Below are positions 5,826-6,348 of a DNA stretch of 6,348 nucleotides, piece by piece. A program made the translations under genes and the position numbers. Source of the DNA: Desulfobulbus sp. (GTDB lineage: Bacteria; Desulfobacterota; Desulfobulbia; Desulfobulbales; Desulfobulbaceae); the NCBI GenBank assembly GCA_030602145.1, contig JAUWAH010000150.1:1-6348 (forward strand). Direction: 5' to 3'. Positions within the stretch are counted from its first letter, which is position 1. Every line of letters starts with the position of its first letter. Under the pieces are notes generated by a model, which did not search any database, had not been told where the DNA came from, and saw only the letters and a program-made list of their open reading frames with translations.

Positions 5826-6188
5826 TTGGGCTGCCTCACGCTCCCGAAAAATCATCGACTGCGGACAACAGGGGAGTTCCAGCGGGTCTACCGCTCCGGC
5901 CAAAGGCTGCGAGGTAAAGGTTTCGCCTTGATCTTCCTTGACAATGCGTTCGCCTATACTCGGTTGGGAATCAGCGTGCACCGTAAAGCTGGAAACGCAG
6001 TCCGGCGCAACAGAATCAAACGGTTGCTCAGGGAAGTTTTCCGTCTGCATCGTGATCTGTTTCCGGCAAGGAGCGATGTCGTTCTGACGATCCGTCCCGG
6101 ATTCGCGATCGACGGCTTGGAAGAGATGCTGACCGGTATCAGGCAAGCGATCGGCACCTGTGGAGGTAACAGGGATGCCCGAGCCTAA
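5826..6188 (+). CDS. rnpA: Ribonuclease P protein component
   Basis: This is the small basic protein that binds RNase P RNA and helps cleave the 5' leader of pre-tRNAs. With the TTG at 5826 as start it has 120 residues, normal for the family. [20 protein letters not shown] (6-25) is the usual N-terminus, and [21 protein letters not shown] (46-66) holds the RNR signature helix that contacts the RNA. LLREVFR and the C-terminal sheet and helix follow. The start is uncertain: no ATG or GTG occurs in this frame between rpmH and the first conserved residues, TTG lies five bases after the rpmH stop, and no clear ribosome-binding site precedes it, so translational coupling to rpmH is likely. A CTG at 5817 is another option. 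The frame is open upstream through all of rpmH to an ATG at 5613 and a TTG at 5553, so a longer product cannot be excluded. Confidence 0.95.
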   Translation: MGCLTLPKNHRLRTTGEFQRVYRSGQRLRGKGFALIFLDNAFAYTRLGISVHRKAGNAVRRNRIKRLLREVFRLHRDLFPARSDVVLTIRPGFAIDGLEEMLTGIRQAIGTCGGNRDARA

Positions 6189-6348
6189 GATCGACAACAG
6201 TCCTGTCACTGAGGAGCCATCGTCTGCCGGAGGTTGGATGAAGATTCCCGGGCGGTGTCTGATCGTCTGTATCAGAGGGTATCAATACATTCTATCCCCT
6301 CTCTTTCCACCTGTTTGCCGTTTCGTCCCCACCTGCTCCCACTATGCA
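6175..6348 (+). CDS. yidD: Membrane protein insertion efficiency factor YidD, 3' end outside window
   Basis: The first 58 codons are present, reaching the YidD core. [18 protein letters not shown] (29-46) is the amphipathic membrane-associated stretch and [11 protein letters not shown] (48-58) is the conserved cysteine motif, usually CRFxPTCSxYA. YidD assists the insertase YidC. GGAGG at 6162-6166 sits eight bases before the ATG at 6175, overlapping the last 14 nt of rnpA, which fits coupled translation. This start adds about 21 hydrophilic residues before the usual family start. A second ATG at 6238 has its own GGAGG (6229-6233) with a short spacer and would give the usual length. I prefer 6175 for spacing, with moderate certainty. 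yidC is expected next but lies outside. Confidence 0.93.
   Translation, partial: MPEPKIDNSPVTEEPSSAGGWMKIPGRCLIVCIRGYQYILSPLFPPVCRFVPTCSHYA

Noticed and set aside
1..6348. Mobile element, CRISPR array, toxin-antitoxin or defence system
   Set aside because: No transposase, integrase, terminal inverted repeats, regularly spaced repeats or toxin-like pairs were seen. All sizeable genes are housekeeping or regulatory.

Overview
The window reads as housekeeping chromosomal DNA from a Gram-negative bacterium, most likely of the former Deltaproteobacteria (Desulfobacterota, perhaps Desulfobulbales-like). I base this on the style of the endonuclease III, MnmG and methyltransferase sequences. It is an impression from the proteins, not the result of a search. 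I see no insertion sequence, phage gene, CRISPR array, tRNA or rRNA.

Left part (1-2162, + strand). The window opens inside a gene whose frame joins the C-terminal part of endonuclease III (4Fe-4S cysteine loop) to a complete exonuclease III-type AP endonuclease, an apparent base-excision-repair fusion. Thirteen bases later comes a NarL/FixJ-type response regulator with no visible partner kinase, ended by a hairpin plus T-run. A 218-bp intergenic region then carries a perfect 8-bp inverted repeat (1754-1777) and a leader hairpin, followed by a gene for an HU-family nucleoid protein.

Middle part (2163-5038, - strand). mnmG (tRNA wobble-uridine modification) and lgt (lipoprotein diacylglyceryl transferase) form a two-gene unit that converges on the HU gene. 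A shared hairpin lies between them, with the lgt stop codon in its loop. The mnmG promoter (TTGCAA-N16-TATAAT) sits at 5011-5038, so the longer open frame reaching 5087 is not the real start.

Right part (5040-6348). A broken SAM-dependent methyltransferase remnant (- strand) lies between the mnmG promoter and a strong divergent promoter (TTGACA-N18-TACAAT, 5479-5508). That promoter drives the conserved block rpmH (L34) - rnpA (RNase P protein) - yidD (cut by the window end). The rpmH leader is about 168 nt long and contains two hairpins. The rnpA reading frame stays open across the whole of rpmH, which recalls the nested arrangement known from Thermus.

Taken together these are core functions: DNA repair, chromosome packing, tRNA modification, ribosome and RNase P biogenesis, and membrane protein and lipoprotein maturation. 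The items most worth a second look are the Nth-Xth fusion, the dyad upstream of HU, the methyltransferase remnant and the rpmH/rnpA overlap with its structured leader.
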